Positions 1-11,448 of a DNA stretch of 64,000 nt are shown one piece after another. The translations under genes and the position numbers were made by a program. The stretch comes from Dipteronia dyeriana (taxonomy: Eukaryota > Streptophyta > Magnoliopsida > Sapindales > Sapindaceae). The stretch's first letter is position 1, and each line of letters opens with the position of its first letter. The notes beneath the pieces were generated by a model that was not told where the DNA came from, searched no databases, and saw nothing but the letters and a program-made list of their open reading frames with translations. The stretch is taken from the NCBI GenBank assembly GCA_032871835.1, contig CM065297.1, positions 72,589,253 through 72,653,252 on the forward strand, read 5' to 3'.

Positions 1-650
1 ATACAAACACTGTATGCATTTTTTTTCCTTATTTAAAACATATATATCATATATATATTTATATTTTGATAAAAGCAATCAATTTCAATCTATTAAGGTA
101 TCTCATATCTTTAAAGAAATTAATCAATTTATTTTGAACTCAAACTCTTTAAATTCAAAATTAAATATCTAATTTAATAAAAACAAAATAATCAAATTAT
201 CTTATCTTTCAAAATTAAATATCAACCAACACCCTCCAACTAGTGATTAATTACATAACTAAATAATCTAAATATTTAATTAACATAATCATTAACATTC
301 ACTAATTAAATAATCTCATTATTTAATTAATTCCTGAATAGATACGTGTCACTTTCATAACACAATTAATTGGACAATCCATTTGATTAACTGTGACCCT
401 TGTTACCTAAATCGATCGGGCTAGTAAGGGAACCTGATGGACTCATGGTATTTTGAGCTCCAACAATCGTCGGAATCATTAATTATACTCTTTAATTAAT
501 ATTACTTGATTATTAACTCTGGTGTTATTCCACTAAAAACTCGAAGCTGCACTTTCTCAACTGTAAATGCTTTTACACAGACCGATACAACTCGGTGTCC
601 ATCGATATAGCTATTACATATGGTGTGATCAGTCATTGGCTCTAAAATTC
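1..650 (-). repeat. D-family copia LTR fragment (distal part of a split 3' LTR)
   Basis: About 600 bases align by eye with 6440-6830, including the shared strings 'ggacaatcca', 'gacccttgttacct' and 'cttttacacagaccg'. The right part of the same LTR appears to be 4342-4756, with an S-a element lying between. The right edge near 600-655 is approximate. No gene is visible here. Confidence 0.6.
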
Positions 651-654
651 CTAG

Positions 655-2615
655 GTGCATGCATTTTGGCTCTTCTAAGCATATTCTTCTCAATCATGCT
701 TTCAAAATGACACAACTTAATAAATTTAAAACAATTTGGACTTATGTGACCTTCAACACCATAATAATGACAAATGGGAGTAAAGTAAGAATTCATACCA
801 TATCCTTGTGCAAGCATGGAAGACTTCCCTCTCCTTTGAGTTGTCTTTTGGTGTTGACCTGAATCTCTTCTTTGAAACACCCTTTGTGATTGAGCCAAAT
901 TAGCTTTTTTCCTTGGTTGTGGGTTAAAACTCCTTTGTTGACTTTGAAAGCTCCTTGGAAGTTGAGTCTTGTTTGATAAGCACTAGCTTTTGGTAGATGT
1001 GTTTTAGCTTGAGACTTTGTTTGAGCCTGCTTTGATGATTTACCAACCTCATTTGATCTCATTTGTTTGTGTGACTCTTGAACCTCTTTGTCCTCTTGAC
1101 TCTTGACAAAGATTGTCTTCTTCAAGGCAATGGCATCCTTGCCTTCCACATATCCTAGGCCCATTTTATCACTAAAACTCTTCCCACATGATAGCATCTT
1201 GTCAAGTCTCTCGGTTTCGGAAGTCATCTTGGCAACCAATTCTTTCGCTTCCCTAAGCTTAATCTTCAAGTTTTCTTCACTCTTCTTAGTGATCACAAGC
1301 TCCAACTTTAAACTCTCTTCTAACTCTTTTCCAGTCTTTGCCTTCTCACTTAAGTTGGTAATCTTGAAAGTCAACTCTAGATTCTCATTTTTCAACTATT
1401 GAATCTCCTTCTTCTTTTTCAATCAATACTTTTCAAAAAACTTCATGAAGTCTACATAGTCCATTTCCTCATCAATCTCAAACCTAGAGTTAGAAGAGGT
1501 ACTCTTATCACTAGAGTCATCTACTCTTTCCTTGTCACTCACAACTTCCTTGTTTTATGAGATATTGTGAAGGCATTGAAGTTTGCAACTCTATCTTCAT
1601 CATTCGAAGATTTTTCTTCCTCTTCTAAGTCTTCACTATCACTCCAAGTGGCCGCCATTGCCTTCCCCTTTTTCTTTTTCTTCAAATTTGCACATTCTGG
1701 AGCAATGTGACCAAAACCACTGCATTCATAGCATTGAATGCCCTTCTTGGAGTAACTTTCTTGAAACTTTTCAATCTTCTTGAAAGGAGTTTTCTTTTTC
1801 ACTTTCTTTCCCTTTGACCCAAAACCTTACCTCTCAAACTTCATGAATTTCTTGAATTTTTGAACCATGAGGGCTATTTCTTCATCTGAGTCCTCCTCGT
1901 CTTCTTCAACCTTAGTGGTCTTCAAGGAAGTGCTCTTTTGCTTCTTTGGAGGAGTGGGTGAGGTGTTCCATCTTGACTCATACTCTAGAAGTCTTCCAAT
2001 GACTTTACTTGGCTTCATATTCTTGTACTCATTATTCTCATAAAGTGTCGTCCCTTTTGATTCGAACCTTGATGGAAGTGACCTCATAAATTTTTACTTG
2101 ACACTTCTATCTGAATAGGGGTCACCAAGTTGATGGCTTTGGTTGACAATATCCATCAACTTCACTTGGAATTCATTGAAGCATTCATTCTCCTCCATCC
2201 TAATCATCTCAAATTGCATTTGGAGGACTTGGAGCTTTGAGTCCTTGACTACCTCGGTTCCCTCATGTTCCATTTGAAGAAGTTCCCAAGCCTCACTTGC
2301 AATCTTAGTGTTTTGAACCAACTTGTATTGATTATCGTCCACGACATAAGGGATGGCATGCATAACCTTGTTGTTCCACTTGGATGCTTCAAACTCTTGA
2401 GTACTCCAATTAGACTTGGGCTTAAGAGCTTCAACACCATCATCAGTGGTCATTGTTGGAGGAGTATACCAGTCTTCAATAGCCATCCAAGCACAATCAT
2501 CTATTTGGCAAAGATAGGCTTCCATCTTGCCCTTCCAAGAAGAGTAATTCACCCCATTAAGCAAAGGCGGTCTTGTGCTTAAGGCTCCCACATGACTATT
2601 TTCGTTTCCACTCAT
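655..2615 (-). pseudogene. SIRE-like copia gag (UBN2-type Gag, zinc knuckle, coiled coil), broken
   Basis: Retrotransposon Gag (capsid/nucleocapsid) remnant. The likely start is the ATG at 2615-2613, opening MSGNENSHVG; about 20 residues later comes the SRPP/NY..W-like block (TRPPLLNGVNYSSWKGKM) typical of plant copia Gag. The UBN2-like domain spans about 2615-2094 and continues after a stop to 1827. A complete CCHC knuckle follows at about 1730-1690 (CYECSGFGHIAPEC). A Lys/Glu-rich coiled-coil segment lies at about 1395-1190, ending in a GLGY motif. A second knuckle at about 760-715 has lost a cysteine (CHYYGVEGHISPNC). Several stops and frameshifts interrupt it. The frame ends near 655 where D-family LTR sequence begins, so pol and the 3' LTR are missing. 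It is the only copia gag in the window that keeps an intact first knuckle. Confidence 0.85.
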
Positions 2616-2740
2616 TGTGTTTGAGGGTAATAAATGATATGAAGATGCAAATGTAATGCAACACACAAAATGCAAACAACCAAAATGTATAAGGTAAGAC
2701 ACACACAATGCACAGACCACCTAAGTATATCTAGGCACCG

Positions 2741-2754
2741 GCTCTGATACCAAT
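2741..2754 (-). other. Primer-binding site of the S-a element
   Basis: The minus strand reads ATTGGTATCAGAGC, complementary to the 3' end of plant initiator tRNA-Met. It lies directly beside the LTR end at 2755 and fixes that LTR as the 5' LTR. Confidence 0.9.
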
Positions 2755-2790
2755 TGAAATTCCCTAAAAAGTGTATGCCTATAACCTAGA

Positions 2791-2812
2791 GGGGGAGGGG
2801 AGGGGGGGGGGG
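2791..2812 (+). repeat. G-rich homopolymer near LTR end
   Basis: Almost pure G run following 'cctaga' and followed by 'gtgaatagg'. The same context recurs at 7438-7451, 34477-34502, 50550-50561 (as C) and 58669-58674 (as C). Confidence 0.9.
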
Positions 2813-3769
2813 TGAATAGGTTTTAATTCGATAGATTACCAATTTTACGAATTAATCAATATTAACAATTCTATCCCATTCTACTAAATGTTTAAATAAA
2901 AGACAACAAACATAAAACAATAACAACAAGCAATATATACGTGGAAACCCTCCAAATGGGAAAAACCACGGGCTGTTTAGAGCGCCACCCTTGATCCTCA
3001 AAATCCACTATTGAGTAAAACTTTACAACCTAGGTTGACCTCCCATCTAACCATCCAGTTACTAACCCTTTCACTCTATCCAACGGGCCTTAATAGTGAT
3101 TTTGGATCACAAACCTTATGCACTAATCACATAGCCACAAGCTTAACCAACAATGAAGAGATAATGGCAACCTAAGTGAATATGCAAGAATATTCTATAT
3201 GCAAAAATGCTATATGCAAAAATTCTAAATGCAAAAATGCTAGGTCAAGACATTCATGCTTATCTAGGATTAATAATGACAATTAAAGCAAATCGTAGAT
3301 ATCAATGTTCTAAATGCAAACACAAGAAGAATTAGCTAGAAGGGTAAAACCATCCTAAATTCTAGCTATCACAAATTAATGCATCTCAATCAACAATCAA
3401 TACACAAGCATGTCATAAAAGCAATTAAACATTCAAACAAGCATTTAATATGCAATAAATACTAAAGCCCTAGGCATACATGTCTTTGCAATGAACCTAT
3501 GAGGTCTAGAGCATGTAGAAGTTACCTAGTCAAGAAGAAGATGATGCTCCATGCTTGAATGATCCTAGAATGAAGCTAGATGATCATGAGATGAAGTTGG
3601 GTTGAATAAAGATGAGTGTTTGGGAGTCCCTCTCTCTCTAGAAAAACTAAGAACACATAAAAATGGCTTCTTAGACTATTGAGAACAATGAGAAGAGAAG
3701 AGAACGAATATATATGGTGCCCTACACCAAATGGAATCATTTTGGGCGAAAAGCAACCAAAGTCTGTCA

Positions 3770-4045
3770 GGACCGCTGGCTGTACCGCTGTCCAAGTAAG
3801 TGTCCAGACCACGGCACAAAGAGCGGTGTATCTCCTAGACAACGCTCTGTAGGCCACTGTGCATGCAGTGTCCATAGACCGCGGTCTGGACAACATGCAA
3901 CATCTGTGAAACTCCGCTTGGGAGACCACGGCGTATGTAACAAGCAGAGACCGCGGTAGCCACAACATGCATCCTTTGGTAAACACCGCTGTGCAGGCCG
4001 CGGTGCAGGCCACGGTGAGGGTACTGCATAGGGAGCGGTCTATAA
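3770..4045 (-). repeat. GC-rich repeat cassette inside the S-a LTR
   Basis: A GC-rich island in an AT-rich LTR, with repeated 'gaccgcggt', 'ccacggc' and 'ccgcggtgcagg' units and several CCGCGG palindromes. It lies some 300-570 bases from the LTR start. Open frames crossing it are by-products of base composition. Other S-a LTRs carry a different GC-rich cassette at this position. Confidence 0.6.
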
Positions 4046-4341
4046 CCCAGTATAGAGGAAAAAATCCTCTTTTTAAGGCACAAACATACATTCAACACTC
4101 AAATAAAAATAAGATACACAAGGCACACAAAGTGGAAAATAAGCATGTAAGCAAGATAATTAAAAGAAAATGCATGAGTGTGTGTGTGCACTAATACCTC
4201 TTCAATAAAAGTTAAGCAAGTAATTTTACCTTTAATGCTTGAGCTTGGTTATGAACAATGAAGCCCTAAACTACCCTTACATATTGATCCCAAAATGTGG
4301 TTGTCAACGAAATAAGCCAATCAATCACCGAGGAATTTACA

Positions 4342-4756
4342 GTTGATATACATGAATCTTTTCGGTAAACGGATCTTGGTGAGAGATTCATATAGATCAT
4401 GTCCCAGTCCTATATGGTCACATCATACAAGGTGCCTCCATTCCCATATCTCATATGAATGATTCAGGATAGAATCATCGTACATTATGGTATGGACCGC
4501 AGCTATAGATTTACAACAAATAAAGTACCCAGCTTTATTTGCTATCTATGGACTCTGTAGATTGCGTGTCTCTTACTGTATCCATCTATATATGACACTC
4601 ATATACATAGTTCGAGATTACATTCGGCAATCTTGGATGTTAAATATATGCACAAGTTACAAAATAAGCAATACAACAATAATGAATTGAACTATTCCTT
4701 TTATTTATTTCATAAATCCATTTACAAATTACATCTTTAGGGCATAATCCCCAACA
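4342..4756 (-). repeat. Start of the D-family 3' LTR
   Basis: On the minus strand it begins TGTTGGGGATTATGCCC at 4756, just after the polypurine tract, and runs to 4342 where the S-a LTR cuts in. The stretch 4342-4405 matches 7189-7249 in the other D LTR (shared 'cttggtgagagattcatatagatc'). Confidence 0.8.
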
Positions 4757-4767
4757 ATCTCCCACTT
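4757..4767 (-). other. Polypurine tract of the D element
   Basis: The minus strand reads AAGTGGGAGAT immediately before TGTTGGGG. It is the second-strand priming site and marks 4756 as the first base of the 3' LTR. Confidence 0.85.
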
Positions 4768-4770
4768 ACA

Positions 4771-5533
4771 CTAAAGCATATGAAGCATGTCTTGTAACCC
4801 TAGACCATCTAGGTGACCCGAAAACACTTTAGCCGGTAAGGTCTTCGTAAATGGACCATCATGATTGTCTTGTGAGGCTATCTTTGTGATGATCACATCT
4901 CCTCTATGCACTATCTCTCTAATGATATGATACTTTCTCTCTATATGCTTCCTTTTTTTATGTCTTCTTAGTTCTTTGAAACTAGCCACAACACAACTAT
5001 TAACATATTAAAGTGTGATGGGCCTATCCAGATCTAGAATAACTTCCAGATCACTTAAGAACTTACGTAGCCAAACAACCTATTTAGCAGCTTCATAAGC
5101 GGCTACATATTCTGCTTCCATGGTGGAGTCAGTAATGCAAGATTGTTTTATACTTCTCCATACAATGGCTCCACCACCCAAGGTGAATAGTGATCCAGAC
5201 GTGGATTTCCTAGAATCCCTGTCTGACTGAAAATCAGAACCCGTGTATCCTAATAGGATCAAATCCTGCCCATAATACACTAGCATATAGTCTCTCGTTC
5301 TCCGAAAATACTTGAGAATTTCCTTGACAGGAACCCAATGATCAACTCCCGGGTTGGACTGGTATCTACTGACTACTCCCACTGCATAGCAAATGTCCAG
5401 TCTTATGTATAACATAGCATACATGAGACTACCTACTGCCGATGCATAGGGTACACGTCTCATATCGTCAACTTCTTGAGGTGTCTTAGGACACTGTTCC
5501 TTAGACAAGTGAATTGTTGGAACCCCATTCACC
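4771..5533 (-). pseudogene. D-family copia reverse transcriptase tail and RNase H, broken
   Basis: C-terminal part of a Ty1/copia polyprotein. It contains LSKEQCPKTPQE, VPYASAVGSLMYAM, a TSGSLFTLGGGAIVWRS-type RNase H block with the STMEAEYVA motif, and the terminal KHIERKYHIIREIVHRGDV. The two open stretches (5532-5080 and 4989-4771) are in the same frame and separated by stops at about 5079 and 5000. The usual YCDNSGA block is degraded there, so a catalytic Asp is lost. Everything upstream (gag, protease, integrase, most of RT) is absent: the frame begins directly at an LTR end. Not functional. Confidence 0.88.
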
Positions 5534-7249
5534 TGTTACGCAGCGGAACTAGTATTTAATTTTTTTTTATACAGATGATATCTGTATCTAGGACAAGTGA
5601 ACTTTGGATCGTAGTTATTTTTCGGAACTAATACATACAATATGTATATACAGATAATTGTAATCAACAAAAATCAGAAGAACATACCAACGTGTTTGGA
5701 GGCTCCTTCACTTTACGATATGCTCATGTTTGAAATACTATTTGCTCATGTCTGAACCACTCGATCTTCCTCGCTATCTCCCGGATCTGGTAACTGCGTG
5801 TGGGCGTGTCATGGTCTTAGGAACTAGAATGGAGGATGTAGAGAAAATTTGAAGAAACTCTTTCTTCAATCCTTGGTGTTATTGTAATGTACAAACTTGT
5901 ACAAAAATAATTCTTTTATCGCCAACAGCTTGTATCAGCTATACAAAAAACAACACATTTTTTTTAAATCTTTGGTGTACGCCTACACCTTTTGTTTCAC
6001 AAATATATATATTTTTTTCTTAAAACATAAAATCTGCACTTCTTGTTTTTCACAAATATATATAAATCACATGCCTAACCCCCTACTTGTGTTTTTATAT
6101 ATATACATATATATACATATATATATATATACATATATATATATACATATATATATACATATATATATATACATATATATATTATTTGTATCAAGTATTT
6201 AAATCCTATGCAAATTCTTGTTTTGACTAATGTTTCATATGCGCACACCAATTTTCATCCAGTGCAATCTCTTGTGTTATTAATTGATATATATTTTTTA
6301 ATTATCATTTTTCAAATATATCTAATATATTAAAAGTGATAATAAGTATTATAAATTTAAACTTAAATTCAAATACTTAGATAAATGATTTAGTAAAATA
6401 AAATAATCCTATTATTTTATCTTCACCTAAATCCATATATCAACTAACACCCTCCAATTAATAGTTAATTAATAATTAATAATTATCAATATAATTAAAT
6501 AATCTAATTATTTAATTAATTTAACTATTAACATTTATTAATTAAATAATCTCATTATTCAATTAATTCCCAATTAAATACAATTAATTGGACAATCCAA
6601 TTAATTAACCGTGACCCTTGTTACCTTAATTGATAATGCTAGCAAGGGGACCTAATGGACGCACAGTATTTTGAGCTTCAATAATCATCGTAATCATTAA
6701 TTAAACTCTTTAATTAATATTGATTGATTATTAACTCCGGTGTTATTCAACTAATAACCCGAAACTGCACTCTCTCAACTGTAGACGCTTTTACACAGAC
6801 CGGTACAACTCGGTGTGATCCTCCACAGTAGTTCATAATTAGAGCTGGGTCATAATGTCTGTTATACCCCTCTAATTACATATATCCTTTAAGTAGCGTT
6901 GATTCTCTAATGGACAATAAATTCTATTTCCTTACTGAATTAGGAGAGCGCTCATATTGTCCAAGCCCCGAATCAACTCTTAAAAGAACTACCATCTACT
7001 TCTCACAAGAAGGAATGGATTCCACTATTGTGTACAAACCTTCCCAGCTACCAGCAAAACCGTAATCCCTACATATGGAGTATATTGATCAGGAAATGCA
7101 TCTGACCTCACCCATGCTATATCAAAGACCATAATTTAACCTGAAGGAGTCGATAAGACAATCAAGATTAAGATCACCCATCATTAGTTGATATATATGA
7201 ATCTCATCGGTAAATGGATCTTGGTGAGAGATTCATATAGATCGTGGCT
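5534..7249 (-). repeat. D-family LTR, truncated at its start
   Basis: On the minus strand it ends with TTCCGCTGCGTAACA at 5534, and it matches the D LTR pieces at 1-600 and 4342-4405. Its beginning is cut near 7249 by T-family LTR sequence. No PBS follows the end: the next bases are RNase H coding. It is therefore either a 5' LTR joined to RNase H by a large internal deletion, or an LTR that inserted into the RNase H. Confidence 0.65.
6091..6183 (+). repeat. TATACATA-type simple repeat
   Basis: About 90 bases of alternating 'tatatacatatatata' units inside the D LTR. An open frame across it encodes only Tyr/Ile/His repeats and is not a gene. Confidence 0.95.
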
Positions 7250-7399
7250 AGAAAGGGATCCAACACTCTTAGGTGATTCACGTTCGTGACTAGGTTGGAA
7301 GATCTTACGGATTCAATTTGAAGCTAGTTCAATCGTCGTGAGAAAAATGTACGATACTTTTAATTATATGTCAATTAATTTAGGGTTAAGGTTCTTTTT
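7250..7399 (+). repeat. T-family LTR, near-terminal fragment (left piece of a split LTR)
   Basis: Matches the last part of other T LTRs (23635-23775, 45757-45900), with 'gtgattcacgttcgtga', 'gatcttacggattcaatt' and 'agggttaaggttctt'. The same LTR resumes at 18724 and ends at 18804 beside a PBS. Confidence 0.8.
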
Positions 7400-8693
7400 T
7401 GAAAGTTCTCTAGAAAGTGTGTATGTCTATACCTAGAGGGGGGGGGGGGGGTGAATAGGTTTTAATCGAATCAATTGCCAACTTTTCAATTAATCAATAT
7501 TCCAAATATTGCCCCAAATTATAAATCATTCAATTAAAACTAATTGTGCATGAAACAATAAGAGAAACACGATATATACGTGGAAACCCTTCGACAAGGG
7601 GAAAAACCATGGGCTATACTTATAGCCACATCTGATCCTAAAATCCACTACTGAATGAAAGTTTATAACCTAGGTTGACCTCCCGTCACACCGTGCACGG
7701 TTGCTAACCCTTTCCCTCTACCCAACAGACTTGCCTTTGATAGTGATTCTTAATCTATTTGCTTGTGCACTAACCAATTAGTCACAAGACTTAACCTCAA
7801 TGAAGAGTCAAACAACCTAAGTGAATATGATAAAATAATCAAACATACAAGTAGTGCTAGGCTACATTAAATGCTTATCTAGGATTTCAAAGATATCAAT
7901 AAATGCAATTCCTAAATATCAATGTCTAAATGCAGTTGCAAGAAGACCTAACTAGATATAGCTATAAGAGTAAAATATCTAGTTATCAAACAAAAGTCAA
8001 TCAACAAAAGTTGTCATGAAACATGGCAAAGAACAATCATTGCAATTAACAAATGCAATCAATTAGACATAAACAATATCAACCAACAATCAATAACCCA
8101 AACATGTTATAATTGCATTTAAACATAAAAGCATACATTCAGTAAGCAATAAATGCTATTCTAAGGTAAACATGGCCTAGTAATAAAACACCAAGTTCTA
8201 GGGCATGTAGAGATTACCTAGTCATGAAACATATGAAGACCAATGCTTGAAAGATGAAGAATGATGCCAGATTTTTATGGATGGGCATTTGGTTGAGTAA
8301 AAAAGTGTACTTGGGAGCTCTCTCTCTCTGGAGTCAATTTCTCTCTCTTGGGGATTCAATTTCAGAGCTCTAGGTCAGATTTGGGAAGAAGATGATATAT
8401 ATAAGGTGTAAAAACGAGCTACACAAGAAAAGACATTTTTGCCCAAACAGGTTTTTCGCCTCTAGTTTTGCCTCTTGAGGAAGCGAAAAGTTTGGGAGCA
8501 AAAAGGTCTGCCATAATTTTCGCTGCTGGTTTCGCCTCTTGAGGGGGAGAAGAGTTTGGGAGAGAAATTTGCTCTCAGCACTCCACCTTGAAATTCAAGC
8601 ATTTCAAAACATGACCAAACGACTTCAAACCTTTCGTATAAAATACCATTGGAAAGGTTTGGAAGTCTACTCTCTACTGCAATTAACAAAATG
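7400..8693 (-). repeat. S-a 3' LTR, truncated
   Basis: Its right end joins the PBS remnant of the other LTR at 'tgat'. It carries a 14-G run (7438-7451), a TATA-like string near 8393-8402 and imperfect 'ttttcgcctctagttttgcc' repeats at about 8450-8570. Confidence 0.8.
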
Positions 8694-8694
8694 T

Positions 8695-8703
8695 GATACC
8701 AAT
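8695..8703 (-). other. PBS remnant at a deletion junction
   Basis: The plus strand reads 'gataccaat', the first bases of a tRNA-Met PBS. The rest (ctct...) is replaced by LTR sequence. Confidence 0.7.
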
Positions 8704-9215
8704 TGAAAGTTCCTTAGAAAGTGTGTATGTCTATACCTAGAGGAGGGTGAATAGGTTTTAATCGAATCAATTACCAACTTTTCAATTAATCAATATTCCA
8801 AATATTGCCCCAAATTATAAAGCATTCATTAAAACTAATTGTGCATAAAACAATAAAAGACACACGATATATACGTGGAAACCCTTCGACAAGGGAAAAA
8901 ACCACAGGCTATACTTCTTGCCATATCCGATCCTCGAATCCACTATTGATTGAAAGTTTACAACCTAGGTTGACCTCCCCGTCACACCGTACACGGTTGC
9001 TAACCCTTTCACTCTACCCAACGGGCTTTTGATAGTGATTCTTGATCTATTTGCTTGTGCACTAGCCAATTAGTAGCAAGACTTAACCTCAATGAAGTGT
9101 CAAACAACCTAAATGAATATGATAAATATTCAAACATATAAGTAGTGCTAGGCTACACTAAATGCTTATATAGGATTTCAAAGATGTCAATAAATACAAT
9201 TCCTAAATATCAATG
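8704..9215 (-). repeat. S-a 5' LTR, left piece
   Basis: Begins TGAAAGTTCC on the plus strand, like 7400. It is interrupted after 'aatatcaatg' by the Tekay element and resumes at 17220 with 'cctaaatgcaagtgcaag', as expected from the uninterrupted LTR at about 7910-7940. Confidence 0.85.
9211..9215 (+). repeat. Target-site duplication CAATG (left)
   Basis: CAATG precedes the Tekay LTR here and recurs at 17215-17219 just after the other LTR. Confidence 0.9.
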
Positions 9216-10857
9216 TGATATGACCCACCCCGACTCCTCTCTTGAGTACGAGGGAGGCCCTGTGGGATGTATTTTTTACTAACATGATAAAAGAATTTCT
9301 ACTAAAATTCCGTAGAAAATACTTACTTTTAAACGTAAAAAGAATATAAGGGAAATATTGAAAAATATTGGAGAGTACAAAATGTACATAACTGTAAGAT
9401 TTTCGTTCATTACAAAAAGTCAGTCAAAATCTCGACCAGACAAAAGCCGACCACTTTGTTTTTTAAGTAAAATGACCAGAAATCTGAGTAGGACGAGTAG
9501 GAAATTTGAGTAGGCCGAGTTGGGAATCCGAGAAGGAAATCCTAGTAGGCCAAGTAGGCAAACCGAACATGGCCGAGTAAGAAATCCGAAGATGCCGACG
9601 ATGCCGATCATGCCGACCATGCCGACCATGCCGACCACACATCTCAAAATATGTACATTAAAATTAAAATGCATGACTCTTATGCTTCATGATGTCATCG
9701 AGTTGCCCACCTTAAAACTTCAGAGTCCACACAAATGAGCAGCTACCTGGAAAAATATTTTTAAAGTAAAAGGATGAGCACTAACGCCCAGTGAGTGAAT
9801 AGAATTTTTTTAAGAACATAAGTTTTCTTCTAGACAATCTTTTCAATATGCATCAGATTTAACAAACTAGATTTTTATGTATCTTGTCGAATAATCCCAT
9901 AAAAATAACATAATTGGGTAGTTGAAGATAATATATCTACAATCACATTTATTAAACTGTTGCATAATTTTTTTCTTATCAAGAACAATATAGTTTATAA
10001 ATCTTAATCTGCACCAAATTAGTACCCAGGGATATCTTCAATACGTAAGCCAAATTACTTCGTGCATACGCAGAGTCGGGAATAACTTCTGCCATACAGG
10101 TGCAGAGCGACTCAATACTCTTTTAAATTCTATAGTACACGTGCAGAGTGACTCATCTGACATACACATATGGAGAATGGCCCCAAAAACCAACAATAAT
10201 CATAACTGGGGAAGGGTACAGAAATGATGCTTTTATGAAATCAATCATAATCTCTTCTCAAACCTTCGTAAAAGTAATAGCTAATATTTCTGAGTACTAA
10301 TATTAGCATAACACATACTTTCATTTCTCTGTATAATCACCATAAATCATTAAAAGAAATAAAACGATTAAATGATTTGCAGGCACTTAATTTAAAGCAT
10401 AAAACTGGAAACTTTTCAGTTAAAAACAAAACTGAAAACTTTTTCACTCACAACTTAGACATCAAGCTTAATTCAGACCAAGTATGCTAGGTTCCTCTAC
10501 TTTGTCTTCATTCCCTAACAATCACATAAAACATAATTAGAATATGATGAATTCAAGAAGAAATCAACCAAAATCTAAAAATCACATGATACTCCAATGA
10601 CTTTTTTCCCTTGTCTTCCATCTCTTTCCTTTCTACTCGATTCCACTGCTTTCTAACTGTTATTGTGTTTATCCTCCAATATATATAGGTATGGATAGAC
10701 ACCACTAAAGTTGTGAGCTAGTTAACTAAGCTCACAGTTGTCTATTAACAAAATAGACTAGGGTGGCTTACTCACCTGATAGCTTTTCATTCACGTTTAT
10801 CTTTTTTTATTTCTCAAGTTGGGCCTTTTGTTGGGCCTGAATGGTTTGGATATTACA
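9216..10857 (-). repeat. Tekay 3' LTR
   Basis: On the minus strand it runs from TGTAATATCCAAACC to GGGTCATATCA. It includes a 'gccgaccatgccgaccat' microrepeat (9600-9632) and a TATA-like string at about 10676-10690. Confidence 0.92.
9596..9638 (+). repeat. Tandem 9-base 'atgccgacc' microrepeat
   Basis: Several copies of a 9-base unit (at-gcc-gac-c). The equivalent array in the other Tekay LTR is at about 15957-15993, with fewer copies. Confidence 0.85.
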
Positions 10858-10950
10858 ATTCACCCTACCATATAAGAATCTCATCCTCAAAATTCACTTA
10901 CCTAACCAAAATAGATGGGGATACTGATTTCGTATCTGATCTTCATGTTC

Positions 10951-11448
10951 TCAAGTCGCCTCTTCTATTGTATGATTTCTCCATAACACCTTTACTAGAG
11001 GAATAACCTTAATACATAATACTTGTTCTTTTCTATCTAGAATCTCAATAGGTTCCTCTTCATAAGTCAAATCTTCTCTTAACTGCACTAGTTGTTTGGT
11101 TAAAACATGTGTGGAGTCAACTATATATTTTCGAATCATAGAAACATGGAATACATCATGAATCCTTGAAAGCTTTGAAGGTAAAGCTAAACGGTATGCC
11201 ACTGCTCCCACTCTGCCAATAATCTCATACGGACCAATGTATCGCGGACTTAACTTTTCACATCTTCCAAATCGTAGTATACCTTTCCAATGTGAAATTC
11301 GTAAGAACACATAGTCACCTACTTTAAATTCAAGTTCCCTTCTCCACTTATCTGTGTAGCTATTCTGCTTATCTTGAGCAACCTTTAATCTATCTCTGAT
11401 GATTTTGATCTTTTCTGTTGTGACTTGAACAAGTTCTGGACCTAACAA
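10951..11448 (-). pseudogene. Tekay integrase C-terminal domain and chromodomain
   Basis: End of the Ty3 polyprotein. It has the conserved DRLKVAQDKQNSY segment, the KVGDYVFLRIS...KLSPRYIGPYEI fold (GPY/F-like module of chromovirus integrases), RIHDVFHVSMIRKYI, then chromodomain-like residues EEEPIEILDRKEQVL and VKVLWRNHTIEEAT. Chromodomains of this class are thought to steer integration into marked heterochromatin. Translation stops at about 10950 where the family normally has Trp after EEAT (TGG to TGA). The next bases still encode a chromovirus-like tail (EHEDQIRNQYPHLF). One altered codon therefore truncates the domain. Confidence 0.9.

Larger units (their letters stand above)
2755..4341 (-). 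repeat. 5' LTR of S-a (SIRE-like) element
   Basis: On the minus strand the LTR runs from TGTAAATTCCTCGG (4341) to GGGAATTTCA (2755), about 1.59 kb with TG...CA ends, followed by the PBS. It shares its ends and the 'cgtggaaaccct' block with the LTRs at 7400-8693 and 8704-18723. A TATA-like string (plus strand 'aatatatat', about 3706-3714), a GC-rich repeat cassette (about 3770-4045) and a G-run (2791-2812) lie inside. The flank at 4342 is D-family LTR, so this element landed in that LTR. Its other end is lost, so no target duplication can be checked. Confidence 0.85.

Noticed and set aside
1103..1402. 99-codon plus-strand frame
   Set aside because: Antisense shadow of the S-a gag coiled coil.
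2741..2754. tRNA-like sequences near the LTR ends
   Set aside because: They are primer-binding sites complementary to the tRNA 3' end; no cloverleaf is present.
3576..4098. Overlapping frames of 171 and 87 codons on the minus strand
   Set aside because: They cross the GC-rich cassette of an S-a LTR; no domain, and not open in the other S-a LTRs.
5897..6202. 101-codon frame on the plus strand
   Set aside because: It is a TA/TACATA microsatellite within a D LTR, and the protein is a Tyr/Ile/His repeat.
9596..9638. Short regularly spaced 'atgccgacc' units considered as a CRISPR-like array
   Set aside because: Units are contiguous 9-mers without spacers and sit in a plant LTR.
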